The notes: generated by a model from the letters alone, not told the origin. Counted from the stretch's first letter, positions 7,419 to 15,091 are shown. The stretch: 25,616 nucleotides of DNA from CAZRKC01 sp964600665 (GCA_964600665.1 CAZRKC010000034.1:1-25616); one strand, 5' to 3'. Made by a program: numbers and translations.

Positions 7419-8651
7419 TTAATTAGTTAGATCAATAGTATGTAGTTGCTTTGCAATATCCTCTGTAATTTCAGCATCGATCAAGCCGTCATCCACCATA
7501 TGTCGCATAATTTTTATGGATTCCTCGTGTGTCATTGCTTCTCTATAAGGTCGTATTTCTCCAAGTGCCTGATAGATGTCTAGACATGCCAAAAGACGAG
7601 AATTGAAATCAAGTTCACCAGCACCCAAACCTCTGGGATATCCGGTTCCATTAAGCTTCTCGTGATGATTGTATGCCCACTCCGAAATTTCACCAAATCC
7701 CTGCACTTTCTCTAGGTTTTGTTTTGCAGTTACCGGATGTTCTTTAATAATGCCAAATTCTTCATCAGTTAGAGATCCTGGCTTATCCAAAATTGAATTA
7801 CTGATACCAAGTTTTCCTAGATCGTGTAAGTCTGAGGCGATTATTAATTTCCAAAATTCATCTCCGGCGATATTATAAAATTTCGCCATTCGACTCATTA
7901 ATTTTGTCAATTCAGATGAGTGTTTCATTGTGAATTTTGATTTGGCATCGATAATATGAGAGAATATTTTGGTTATATCGTGAATTTCTTGATAACTCAT
8001 CTCTCTTTTATGTGATGGCACTGCAAGTTTAAGCGCTTCATCTATCTTTTCATCAGAAAGATTCGCCCATAATTCGTTCTCACTTATAACCTCCAAAGCG
8101 ATCTCAGTCAGATCAGGTGCGAACTGGGTTCCCGCATGATCTTTGATGAATACTCTAATTTCTTCGTAATGGCCGCCCTTTTTGTAAACATTGCCAAGAT
8201 CAAATTTTAGATCTAAAGTGTCTGCCAAATTTATTAATTGGGACATTAGTGGTATATTATACCCTTTCAAGCCGAAAAATCCTGAGCCATCGAATTTTTC
8301 ATGATGATAGAGAATAATATTATGAGGTGAAGTTAAAAATGGAAAGCTATTAATATTATCCTCTCCTATCCTGCAGTGCTCTCTACTGCTTTCAATTATG
8401 TTTTGTTTGGCTTTCGCATTCCCCAATAAATTGTCATGCAGAATCTTAAGGCTGGCACCATTATCATGAAGTATGGAAAGGGCAGCGAGGTCGTATTGCA
8501 TTTCTGTAGAAAAACTCATAACGCATGCGAGTCGGTTTGTTATGCAAGCCAGTCTTTTTGAATGGTTTGTTGGCACACCAAAAATATCTGTTTCTATAAC
8601 ATCCAGAACGTTGGAAATAGCTTCTAAAAATTCATTAATGTCAAAAATCAT
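7419..8651 (-). CDS. Tandem HD-GYP domain protein (probable cyclic-di-GMP phosphodiesterase)
   Basis: This 410-residue soluble protein has two HD-GYP-like halves and no receiver, PAS or membrane domain. The C-terminal half looks complete: KHSSEL (243-248), DLHDLGK (HD at 276-277), the KEHP helix (303-306) and HHEKLNGTGYPRG (329-341, GYP at 337-339). The N-terminal half has NHSKRL (29-34), LHDNG (HD at 62-63), REHCRIGE (90-97) and HHEKFDGSGFFG (116-127), so it keeps HD and HHE but not GYP. Family members hydrolyse c-di-GMP; here the first half may be regulatory. The start is ATG with GAGGTGG 7 bases upstream. Its apparent promoter is the relocated copy of the dehydrogenase leader. No cyclase lies nearby and there is no clear terminator before the IS end. 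Confidence 0.8.
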   Translation of the reverse strand: MIFDINEFLEAISNVLDVIETDIFGVPTNHSKRLACITNRLACVMSFSTEMQYDLAALSILHDNGASLKILHDNLLGNAKAKQNIIESSREHCRIGEDNINSFPFLTSPHNIILYHHEKFDGSGFFGLKGYNIPLMSQLINLADTLDLKFDLGNVYKKGGHYEEIRVFIKDHAGTQFAPDLTEIALEVISENELWANLSDEKIDEALKLAVPSHKREMSYQEIHDITKIFSHIIDAKSKFTMKHSSELTKLMSRMAKFYNIAGDEFWKLIIASDLHDLGKLGISNSILDKPGSLTDEEFGIIKEHPVTAKQNLEKVQGFGEISEWAYNHHEKLNGTGYPRGLGAGELDFNSRLLACLDIYQALGEIRPYREAMTHEESIKIMRHMVDDGLIDAEITEDIAKQLHTIDLTN

Positions 8652-8726
8652 TTTAGAGCCACCTCATCAAAATCTCAAATATTGAAATTAGTATTATTAA
8701 TTTGATCGGTGCTTTCTTTTACCTTT

Positions 8727-8873
8727 GATACCGTTTCGTATGTACTTCCTTCTTATTACTGGGTTTGTGAAAGCTATTTGTTAGTTGTGTGTTTGTAGCA
8801 AATTTTGCATTCTGCTTTGCCCTTTCAATATATCATACAATACTCGGTATACTCAATGCAAATAAATACCCCT
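8727..8873 (-). pseudogene. Relic copy of the dehydrogenase promoter, leader and first codons
   Basis: Read on the minus strand this segment matches 5925-5775 over about 145 bases: the promoter, the AAAATTT and ACACACAACTAACAAAT blocks of the leader, a ribosome site (aagaaggaagtac) and the first codons. The original ATG AAA CAA TAT CAA has become ACG AAA CGG TAT CAA, and similarity ends at a TAA two codons later. It is therefore a truncated duplicate of the 5' end of the dehydrogenase gene at 4702-5787, not a shared regulator site. It sits about 75 bases upstream of the HD-GYP start and may now supply its promoter. Confidence 0.7.
8832..8861 (-). promoter_or_regulatory. Promoter in the duplicated leader, facing the HD-GYP gene
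   Basis: TTGCAT (8861-8856) and TATGAT (8837-8832) are 18 bases apart, as in the copy at 5880-5909. Both hexamers and the spacing are intact although the start codon it once served is lost. That suggests it is still used, now for the HD-GYP protein, with a leader of about 175 bases. Confidence 0.5.
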
Positions 8874-8875
8874 GG

Positions 8876-9020
8876 ATGACGAGTATCATTATTTAAATTC
8901 AGCAGTCATTCCTTACACTGCTACATGGATTTTTCATCAACCACTTCAATTGGGGTGAAGATGTTTGCTGGATAAAATCTAATAGTTTCCTTTATCAAAT
9001 AGGTAAGCATGCCTATAATG
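8876..9020. other. Intergenic spacer, nothing recognised
   Basis: This lies between two divergent transcription units. I see no open frame, RNA motif or repeat that I can support here. Confidence 0.5.
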
Positions 9021-9021
9021 C

Positions 9022-9050
9022 TTGTCATATTGCAAAGTATACTTTACATT
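9022..9050 (+). promoter_or_regulatory. Promoter with palindromic operator for the XRE regulator
   Basis: TTGTCA (9022-9027) and TACATT (9045-9050), 17 bases apart, form a plausible promoter. A perfect 12-base palindrome, AAAGTATACTTT (9034-9045), fills the spacer and touches the -10. Its position suits an operator for autorepression by the HTH protein encoded next, which is an inference. Confidence 0.45.
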
Positions 9051-9091
9051 CATATGTTTATATGTTAACATCTTTTTCAGGGGGTGATAGC

Positions 9092-9319
9092 ATGAATGAT
9101 TCATTCCTGCTCAAGAACCGGTTGAAAGTCGCCCGTGCTGAAAAAAATCTGTCCCAAGAACAACTTGCAGTTCTTGCAGGGGTAACAAGACAAACAATTA
9201 GCTCTATTGAAACATGTCAATATTGTCCAACTGCAAAACTAGCCTTACTTCTATCAAAAGCCCTTAATAAGCAATTTGAAGACTTATTCTACTTTGAGGA
9301 GGATCCAAATGCTGAATAA
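9092..9319 (+). CDS. Small XRE-family HTH transcriptional regulator
   Basis: This 75-residue protein consists of almost nothing but one helix-turn-helix: LKVARAEKNLSQEQLAVLAGVTRQTISSIE is the classic Cro/CI-type HTH, followed by PTAKLALLLSKALNKQFEDLFYFEE, the usual third part of the short YozG/YgzD-like group. I chose the ATG at 9092 because a GGGGGTG ribosome site lies 6 bases before it; an earlier in-frame ATG at 9062 has none. It overlaps the following membrane protein gene by 11 bases, so the two form one unit. Such pairs commonly autoregulate, and the palindrome at 9034-9045 is the candidate site. The inducing signal is unknown. Confidence 0.85.
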   Translation: MNDSFLLKNRLKVARAEKNLSQEQLAVLAGVTRQTISSIETCQYCPTAKLALLLSKALNKQFEDLFYFEEDPNAE

Positions 9320-9611
9320 TAATATTGTTGAAAAAGATGAACGAACGATGTATATTGAGAATTCAAGTTATAAATATGGGTATTTATTCACGGCATTTGC
9401 TCTGCTGATTAATATCGCTTATCGTTCTTTTAATTTTAACGAAGCACCTTGGGATTTGTTCGGAATTATTATCATCAGTGGTTTTGTAATGTCGATTTAT
9501 CAATATAAGCATAACATTTTAGAAAAAACATGGATAAAGATGTTTATTCTCACTCTGATAATTGCCTTTGTAGCTTCAATTATCATGGTAATCATTCGAA
9601 CTCAATTATGA
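9309..9611 (+). CDS. Small membrane protein paired with XRE regulator
   Basis: This 100-residue protein has three likely membrane segments: YGYLFTAFALLINIAY near residue 25, WDLFGIIIISGFVMSIY near 48, and WIKMFILTLIIAFVASIIMV near 74. A short charged N-terminus precedes them. The start at 9309 is supported by GAGGAGG 6 bases upstream, within the end of the regulator gene, so translation is probably coupled. I do not recognise a named family with certainty. Small multi-helix proteins encoded after a short XRE regulator are frequent in Bacillota and are mostly uncharacterised, and no catalytic motif is visible. The gene ends opposite to the converging minus-strand operon. Confidence 0.75.
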   Translation: MLNNNIVEKDERTMYIENSSYKYGYLFTAFALLINIAYRSFNFNEAPWDLFGIIIISGFVMSIYQYKHNILEKTWIKMFILTLIIAFVASIIMVIIRTQL

Positions 9612-9689
9612 CCGTTGTGCATGAAGCGGATTTGTTGTTATCCTTGATTCTCAATCGATAATGTGTGTTGCTTGTTAGTTACGTAATCT

Positions 9690-9716
9690 GACAAAAAGAA
9701 GAACCCTTTAGGGTTC
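9690..9716 (-). terminator. Intrinsic terminator of the MFS-HAD-ddl-DUF1893 unit
   Basis: On the minus strand GAACCC-TAAA-GGGTTC (9716-9701) is followed by TTCTTTTTGT. It is a compact hairpin with a U-rich tail, pointing left. It lies about 205 bases after the DUF1893 stop and overlaps the end of the reading-frame relic. Confidence 0.6.
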
Positions 9717-9900
9717 GGCGAGACCTTCCTTCAAATCTTCATCTGTAAAGAGCAAATGCAGTTTGACAACATAACTGGGTTGAAATCCATGCACCCGCTC
9801 GGGTACAACGATCCATATCCAATCGTCAGGAATAAAGTGTCAAATTTGCAATCCACACACCCGCGAAGAGTGTGACATGTGTCTCATATCCTGCCTGTTC
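9708..9900 (-). pseudogene. Possible remnant of an unidentified coding sequence
   Basis: On the minus strand a protein-like stretch, HFIPDDWIWIVVPERV then HGFQPSYVVKLHLLFTD, ends at TAA 9708-9710. Another frame just upstream reads AGYETHVTLFAGVWIANL. Neither has a start codon with a ribosome site, and the frames are offset by one step. This looks like the C-terminal end of a decayed gene, possibly mobile-element derived, but I cannot name a family, and composition alone could mislead here. Confidence 0.3.
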
Positions 9901-9921
9901 GCATGAGTATGTTTCATTGCT

Positions 9922-10359
9922 TCATCTTTTTCTAGCTTGTTCAGGGAGTTCTCTGTTGATCAATTTGTACAAAAAGCCGACTGCTTCATGTGGATCATCA
10001 ATGTGCATCAACGTTTTCTCCGCAAGACATAGATCGGTTCCACTTGGATTGAGGATTCCTGGTATCAAAATTTCATATTGATACTCAACACCGGCGTTTT
10101 TTAGCATCTCTGTGGCAGCATAACCCATAACGGGACTGTAGACAGATTTAATTTTTGCGACGATACAGATGGCAGCAGCTGCTTTTCCAATTACCCGATC
10201 TGCAACGGACGACCCGGATAAGGTCTCCCCTAGCTCTGAAAAGGCATCCAGAATTGGGTTGATCCATTTCCCTTCCTTCTTTATAAGAACAATACCAGCA
10301 TTTACGATTACTAATGAAGATCCAGGTAATTCCCGGACTGCAATTTCAATATCCCGCAT
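9922..10359 (-). CDS. DUF1893 domain protein
   Basis: This is a 145-residue protein of the DUF1893 family, whose known structure (a Thermotoga member) is a cytidine-deaminase-like fold of unknown function. The diagnostic parts are SSVADRVIGKAAAAICIVAK (about 49-68), VYSPVMGYAATEMLKNAGVE and IPGILNPSGTDLCLAEK, followed by the IDDPHEA segment. The start is ATG, 4 bases after GAGGTG, and 15 bases after the ddl stop, so it is the last gene of that operon. No signal peptide or membrane segment is seen. The family's catalytic status is open, and the context with ddl and a HAD phosphatase does not define a role. Confidence 0.75.
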   Translation of the reverse strand: MRDIEIAVRELPGSSLVIVNAGIVLIKKEGKWINPILDAFSELGETLSGSSVADRVIGKAAAAICIVAKIKSVYSPVMGYAATEMLKNAGVEYQYEILIPGILNPSGTDLCLAEKTLMHIDDPHEAVGFLYKLINRELPEQARKR

Positions 10360-10374
10360 GGTTCACCTCAAAGG

Positions 10375-11475
10375 TTAAGTCGTTTGTGACCGGTTTTTGT
10401 CACGATGTCGCTCCATGGCGAGCCATAGCAACCGATCGATCAATTCAGTATAGCCGATACCTGCTGCTGCCCATAAGCGCGGGTACATGCTCATTTTTGT
10501 AAAGCCGGGAATGGTGTTGATCTCATTCAGGTAAAGTATGCCAGTTTCCTTCTCTAGAAAAAAATCAACTCGTGCAAGACCAGCGCAGTCGACTGCATTA
10601 AACGCTCTTATTGCCATCCCACGTATTTCTTCCCGTAGTTTTTCAGGAACGGAAGCTGGTATGACCAATTGCGTCTTATCATCAAAATATTTCGATTCGT
10701 AGTCGTAAAACTCATTACTTGGTATAACCTCGCCGACTTCAGAAGCAATGGGGTCATCGTTACCGAGAACACTGCACTCAATTTCACGGCAGTTTACTGC
10801 GGCCTCAATAATAATCTTTCGGTCGTACTTCGCGGCAAGATCCATGGCATCAGATAACTGCTGCATGTCTTTCGCTTTTGAAATCCCCACACTCGATCCA
10901 AGATTGACTGGTTTGATAAAGCATGGTAGGCCAATGCGGTCAAGAATCTTCGTCAGCACTTGCTTCGGATTTGCTTCCCATTCTTTTCGTTTAATCATGA
11001 GGTAGTCAACAACGGGCAACCCATTTGCTCTAAAAATGTCTTTCATTTTTTCTTTGTCCATGCCGACGGATGACGCCATAACCCCTGCACCAACATATGG
11101 TATATTTGCCAGTTCCATCAACCCTTGTATCGTGCCATCCTCACCATATGTTCCGTGAAGAACGGGGAACAAAACATCGATTTTACCAGCAGCCGAAGCC
11201 GTTCCGTGATCGCTTTGGGGTAAATGGATCAATTCTTTGAATGTAGGGTCACCAATCAAGGCAACGCCTTCACCATTGTCCACTGAGTGCCCTGATTCTA
11301 GAACCAGCATGGCATCATGCGGTGGTAGCCATTTCCCCTGTCGTGTAATATATATGGGTACGATTTCAAATTTTTCTTTGTCAACTGCACTTGCAATAGA
11401 TGCTGCAGACATCAGAGAGACCTCATGCTCACCTGATCGCCCTCCAAAAATAATCCCGACTCTTAACTTAGTCAT
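10375..11475 (-). CDS. ddl: D-alanine--D-alanine ligase
   Basis: This 366-residue ATP-grasp enzyme joins two D-alanines for the peptidoglycan stem peptide in the cytoplasm. Landmarks are the N-terminal GIIFGGRSGEHEVSL, HGTYGEDGTIQGLMEL, YVGAGVMASSVGMDKEKMK, the ATP-grasp part CFIKPVNLGSSVGISK, and the C-terminal RVDFFLEKETGILYLNEINT. The omega-loop segment FYDYESKYFDD keeps the Tyr-rich form of D-Ala-D-Ala ligases rather than the His form of D-Ala-D-Lac ligases, so intrinsic vancomycin-type resistance is not indicated. I chose ATG at 11475 (GGAGG 8 bases upstream) over the in-frame GTG at 11490. It overlaps the HAD gene by 8 bases and is translationally coupled to it. Confidence 0.93.
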   Translation of the reverse strand: MTKLRVGIIFGGRSGEHEVSLMSAASIASAVDKEKFEIVPIYITRQGKWLPPHDAMLVLESGHSVDNGEGVALIGDPTFKELIHLPQSDHGTASAAGKIDVLFPVLHGTYGEDGTIQGLMELANIPYVGAGVMASSVGMDKEKMKDIFRANGLPVVDYLMIKRKEWEANPKQVLTKILDRIGLPCFIKPVNLGSSVGISKAKDMQQLSDAMDLAAKYDRKIIIEAAVNCREIECSVLGNDDPIASEVGEVIPSNEFYDYESKYFDDKTQLVIPASVPEKLREEIRGMAIRAFNAVDCAGLARVDFFLEKETGILYLNEINTIPGFTKMSMYPRLWAAAGIGYTELIDRLLWLAMERHRDKNRSQTT

Positions 11476-12313
11476 TGTCGACACCTCCACTTTGCGCTTG
11501 GGTTGCAGGTATTAGTAAACGATAAATTGTTTCTGCGACTCCGTCTTCACGATTTGTACCACATACATAGTCTGCTAAATCCTTAACGGCATTCTCTGCA
11601 TTTCCCATGGCAATCTTATAACCTGCACCTTGAAATAGTCCAATATCATTGAGATCATCACCAAACGCGACAATCTGACTTTGTGTGACACCCAGATGTT
11701 CAGCAAGAACTGTAAGCGCTTTCCCCTTCGAAGCCTCCGGATGAATAATGCCAAGACCATATGCTCCTGCAGTCGCGGTGAAACGGTTGAGGGTCAATTG
11801 TGAGTGGTAGCGTTGGTATAGAGCGGGATAGTAACGATTAAAATGCTCTGCTGGTTCTGTTATTGATATCAGAGTTGGCTCTTCTGAAATGAATTCATAG
11901 AGAGATGGTACCAGTTGAGCCTGAATTCGAAGTCGCTGAGATATTCGACTGGCATGCTCCCAATTGCGGTCAACATACATCACATCGCCAATATAATAGC
12001 GCAAATATACATTATGTTCATCACCAAATGCCGCAATGTCTTTGGCAAGATGAAATGGAATTTTCTTATGATAATGTTCATAACCTGTTATTGATTCTTT
12101 CACCAGGGCACCATCACAACTGATCAACGGGATATTAATACCGAGAATTTGCGCGAAATGTACTGCAGATTGAAACACCCTACCTGTGGCTATGGTGACA
12201 TAGACACCACATCTGGATAAATCATTAATGGCGATTATTGTGGGTTCGGTTAATTCTGATAATTCATTCAGGAGTGTCCCATCTAAATCCAGTGCAACCA
12301 GTTTGACATCCAA
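11468..12313 (-). CDS. Cof-type HAD-IIB family phosphatase
   Basis: This 281-residue HAD-superfamily hydrolase is of the Cof subfamily, enzymes that dephosphorylate small phosphorylated metabolites such as sugar phosphates, FMN or PLP with broad specificity. All four motifs are visible: DLDGT (9-13) with nucleophile D9, TIATGR for motif II, the lysine in EASKGKAL, and FGDDLNDIGLF for motif IV; a C2-type cap lies between. The start is a TTG 6 bases after GAGGTG, giving the DVKLVALDLDGTLL beginning typical of the family; an in-frame extension upstream runs into the MFS gene and is unlikely. It begins 14 bases after the MFS stop and overlaps ddl by 8. The substrate cannot be told from sequence. 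Confidence 0.87.
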   Translation of the reverse strand: MDVKLVALDLDGTLLNELSELTEPTIIAINDLSRCGVYVTIATGRVFQSAVHFAQILGINIPLISCDGALVKESITGYEHYHKKIPFHLAKDIAAFGDEHNVYLRYYIGDVMYVDRNWEHASRISQRLRIQAQLVPSLYEFISEEPTLISITEPAEHFNRYYPALYQRYHSQLTLNRFTATAGAYGLGIIHPEASKGKALTVLAEHLGVTQSQIVAFGDDLNDIGLFQGAGYKIAMGNAENAVKDLADYVCGTNREDGVAETIYRLLIPATQAQSGGVDND

Positions 12314-12327
12314 TATATTCACCTCTT

Positions 12328-13629
12328 CTATAATTTTGACTCTTTTGAGGATAATAAAAACACATTCCCGATAACCATTGCAATAAAACAAAATTGAAAT
12401 GCGGCGCTGTAAGCCGACATATAAGCATACTGATTTGTGCCAGGGTATAGGGAAATGATTTTACCCATTGTCGTCTGAAAGAATGCTGCGCCAATAAACC
12501 CAAAGACGTTATAGGTACTTGTGACGGTACCCGATAGTGAAAGAGGGTACAAGTCCTTGATCTGAGCAAAAGAAATCCCAAAGAAACCAAAACCAAACCC
12601 ATAAATCAGGAGAAGGGCATACATTGCTTTGATACCCAACCAACGGCTGAAAAATGCTAAGAAAAACCAGACGATCGTATATATGATACTACCAAATATC
12701 GCTGGCATCTTTCGAGAATGAAAAACTTTATCCGATAGGTAGCCTGCTATTGGCGCACAAATGACAATTCCCAGGGGGATCATTGAAAGAAGACTCCCAG
12801 CTTGAATTTTCGTCAATCCCTTTGCCTGCATTAGATATGGAATCCCCCATAAACCTTGAAACCCAAATAGTGTACCGCAAATGAAAAAACTCCAAATCGC
12901 CAGCGGCCAGAATTCCTTTTCCCTTAATGTTAATGAAAGTGCTTGTTTGACTGAATAATGATTTGTCTCTGGCTCAATTTCCGTACCCCCATCAGGTAAT
13001 TGACAACCGATTTCAGATGGGTGGTTTCGAATAATCAAGTAATCAATAATTGCAATGAAAACGGTGAACATGCCCATGATGTAAAATGATTCTCGCCAGC
13101 CAAAATTTTTGACAAGCCACGCTAATGGAAGAGCCGCCGCAAGGGCTCCGAAATTGCCTGCTGCCATCATCACACCCGTAAGGCTGGCAAATTCCTTCTT
13201 TCGATACCAGCACGAAAGCATCTTTAAGGCGGGGATATACACACACCCAGCTCCAAATCCTATCAACACTCTTGCGATTACTGCTGTTGAGAATGATTGC
13301 GTCATCCCGAAGATTACCGCTGCTATTCCCGCGATGGCTAAAGATGCTGACACAATCCGACGCGGGCCAAACCGGTCTACCATCAATCCAACTGGGATTT
13401 GAATGAGTGCATATGGATAAAAGTAAGCGGATGAGAGAATTCCAAGGCTTGTCGCACCAATTTGGAAGGTTGAAGATAGCTCCTCGGCAACGATACCGCT
13501 TGTCATTCGATGAAAAAATATTAAAGCATAACTGATCAAAAATGCAACTAATATGTAGTTTCGATAATGGAACAATCGTTTTGTGTTTGAATCCGTTTTC
13601 AGTAGATTGTTATCATAACCGAGATTCAT
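12328..13629 (-). CDS. MFS transporter
   Basis: This 433-residue major facilitator superfamily permease has about 12 hydrophobic segments. The signature between helices 2 and 3 is clear (GLMVDRFGPRRIV, about 83-95), and a second copy-like loop, GYLSDKVFHSRKMP, lies at the start of the C-terminal half. The long hydrophilic central loop (around 205-225, PDGGTEIEPETNH) separates the halves. It resembles the anion:cation/oxalate-formate-like MFS branch, but the substrate is not predictable. The start is ATG with AGGAG 8 bases upstream. It heads the unit with HAD phosphatase, ddl and DUF1893. It is not a close paralogue of the upstream MFS gene. Confidence 0.85.
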   Translation of the reverse strand: MNLGYDNNLLKTDSNTKRLFHYRNYILVAFLISYALIFFHRMTSGIVAEELSSTFQIGATSLGILSSAYFYPYALIQIPVGLMVDRFGPRRIVSASLAIAGIAAVIFGMTQSFSTAVIARVLIGFGAGCVYIPALKMLSCWYRKKEFASLTGVMMAAGNFGALAAALPLAWLVKNFGWRESFYIMGMFTVFIAIIDYLIIRNHPSEIGCQLPDGGTEIEPETNHYSVKQALSLTLREKEFWPLAIWSFFICGTLFGFQGLWGIPYLMQAKGLTKIQAGSLLSMIPLGIVICAPIAGYLSDKVFHSRKMPAIFGSIIYTIVWFFLAFFSRWLGIKAMYALLLIYGFGFGFFGISFAQIKDLYPLSLSGTVTSTYNVFGFIGAAFFQTTMGKIISLYPGTNQYAYMSAYSAAFQFCFIAMVIGNVFLLSSKESKL

Positions 13630-13649
13630 CGATTCAACTCCTAGGATTA

Positions 13650-13678
13650 GAATAAACGATTTAAACTTCTCCTTGCAA
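13650..13678 (-). promoter_or_regulatory. Candidate promoter for the MFS-HAD-ddl-DUF1893 unit
   Basis: TTGCAA (13678-13673) and TTATTC (13655-13650) are 17 bases apart on the minus strand, about 20 bases upstream of the MFS start. The -10 is poor, so this is tentative, but its position just after the hairpin at 13706-13725 fits a new transcription start. Confidence 0.35.
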
Positions 13679-13705
13679 ACAGTTTATCCTTCTTTGATAT
13701 GGAAA

Positions 13706-13725
13706 GACAGCCTCGATTGGCTGTC
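13706..13725 (-). terminator. Hairpin between the two MFS genes, probable weak terminator
   Basis: GACAGCC and GGCTGTC form a 7-bp stem around a 6-base loop, 12 bases after the stop of the upstream MFS gene. On the minus strand it is followed only by TTTCC, so termination is likely partial. Confidence 0.5.
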
Positions 13726-13736
13726 TGTACTACCCT

Positions 13737-15047
13737 CTATTCCCGATATTCTTTAATCAACCGCGGATCTGTGACGTAAAACCTGAATAGGAAGAATGTA
13801 ATAATCGATATGATTCCGACCATCCAGAAAACCGCTGGAAAGGAATATTTCTGGGCAACAGTCCCAGCTAAGAATGGGGCAATGAAACCGCCAAGGCCGA
13901 CAACAGCGTTGGAAATTCCGATATAAGTAGTCCGTTGATAAGGTTTTCCGAATTCCATCAAAATATTCAGAGATGACAAGAAAAAACCTGCTGAACCAAT
14001 CCCTGCAATAATCAAAGCGACAATGAACCCCCAATAAGAGTTAATATAGGCACTGGCAACAGATACAGTCCCGATAATCAAACATGCCATTTCAAGAGGA
14101 GCTTTGTATCCGGACCTCTGTGATACCTTGCCCCAGATCAAATTGCCAAATGCGCGTGATGCAACTTGGGCAAATGTGAAAGATCCCACTGCGGCAGCCG
14201 CAGATCGCGGATCAAGGCTCAGTTTTTGTTGTGCAAAAATAATATAAAATGGAAATCCCACCACAATAAAACTCGCGAGGGTCCGCACATAACAGTATCT
14301 AGCGAAATTTTTATCTTCACGGAAATACACTGGAATATTTTTAATTTTTGCCATAATCGTGCTTTTGGCTGCAACCCTTGGGGACGGCTCTTCTTTTGTG
14401 CGAGCAAGGATCCAAAGATCGATAAAATGGATGATAAACGCGACAAAGAAGCTGATTGCATATCCGTTTGGATATAGATAGGCTTGAATAATTTTGCCTG
14501 CAATTATCCCCGCTCCGGCAGTTGCAAGAGAGGCGAGAAAATTTCTGATCCCAAAGTAATTGCCACGATACTCAAGGGGTATGACTTTTGACATCAAGTC
14601 CGTCCATACCAACAGATATAACCCCATGAATGCAGTACTAATCGTATATAGTAAAATCGAAACAGGCAGTGCAATATTTTTGGGCGCGTTGAGAACTACT
14701 AATGATAGCAAAAGCCATGGAAGCCTTGTTAATACTCCAAAAGTAATGAGCATCTTTTTCTTCAGGGGGAGATGCTCAACAAGCGCACTTCCAAACAACT
14801 GAGGTAGCTGATGTGCCAGTGATCCAAGCGAATTCACTGCGCCTACGAGGGCTGATGATCCTGATAAGTCGAAAATGAACTTTGATAAAACTGTTGACTG
14901 GTAGTAAAAACCCATCGCTGCATAATGCGTTATACCATGGACAATGCCAACTGGTAAATTCCATTTGTAATTCTCTTTCACTTTCTCTTCATACGTCATT
15001 TCCTGCGGAAGATTTTCAAAATCTTCCTTCTGTTTTAAATCCGGCAT
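13737..15047 (-). CDS. MFS transporter
   Basis: This 436-residue integral membrane protein has a long hydrophilic N-terminus (about 35 residues, MPDLKQKEDFENLPQEMTYE) and about 12 membrane segments. Features of MFS proteins include PLKKKMLITFGVLTRLPWL in the first half and GNLIWGKVSQRSGYKAPLE in the second, where the GxxxxRxG-like loop is visible. SKVIPLEYRGNYFGIRN recalls the MFS_1 group seen near efflux or sugar carriers, but no substrate can be assigned. The start at 15047 follows GGGAGGT by 6 bases; an in-frame extension upstream enters the typA terminator region and is rejected. It is flanked by terminator hairpins on both sides and may be a single-gene unit. Confidence 0.8.
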   Translation of the reverse strand: MPDLKQKEDFENLPQEMTYEEKVKENYKWNLPVGIVHGITHYAAMGFYYQSTVLSKFIFDLSGSSALVGAVNSLGSLAHQLPQLFGSALVEHLPLKKKMLITFGVLTRLPWLLLSLVVLNAPKNIALPVSILLYTISTAFMGLYLLVWTDLMSKVIPLEYRGNYFGIRNFLASLATAGAGIIAGKIIQAYLYPNGYAISFFVAFIIHFIDLWILARTKEEPSPRVAAKSTIMAKIKNIPVYFREDKNFARYCYVRTLASFIVVGFPFYIIFAQQKLSLDPRSAAAAVGSFTFAQVASRAFGNLIWGKVSQRSGYKAPLEMACLIIGTVSVASAYINSYWGFIVALIIAGIGSAGFFLSSLNILMEFGKPYQRTTYIGISNAVVGLGGFIAPFLAGTVAQKYSFPAVFWMVGIISIITFFLFRFYVTDPRLIKEYRE

Positions 15048-15091
15048 TCTATTACCTCCCCAGAAAGCCCATTTATTAGTCGAACTTCTTA

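Noticed and set aside
8727..8873. A shared operator or riboswitch rather than a gene duplication
   Set aside because: Similarity extends past the ribosome site into the first coding triplets, with the start codon mutated, which fits a copied gene end better than a free-standing regulatory motif.
9701..9716. Terminator for the plus-strand regulator/membrane protein pair
   Set aside because: On the plus strand the hairpin is followed by GGCGAGACC, not a T run; the U-rich side is on the minus strand.
10375..11475. VanA-type D-Ala-D-Lac ligase
   Set aside because: The omega-loop segment keeps the Tyr-containing YDYESKY form, and no vanH, vanX or VanRS-like genes are present.
12314..12391. A longer HAD phosphatase starting at 12391
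   Set aside because: It would overlap the MFS gene, and the family begins just before the DLDGT motif; TTG at 12313 with GAGGTG fits.
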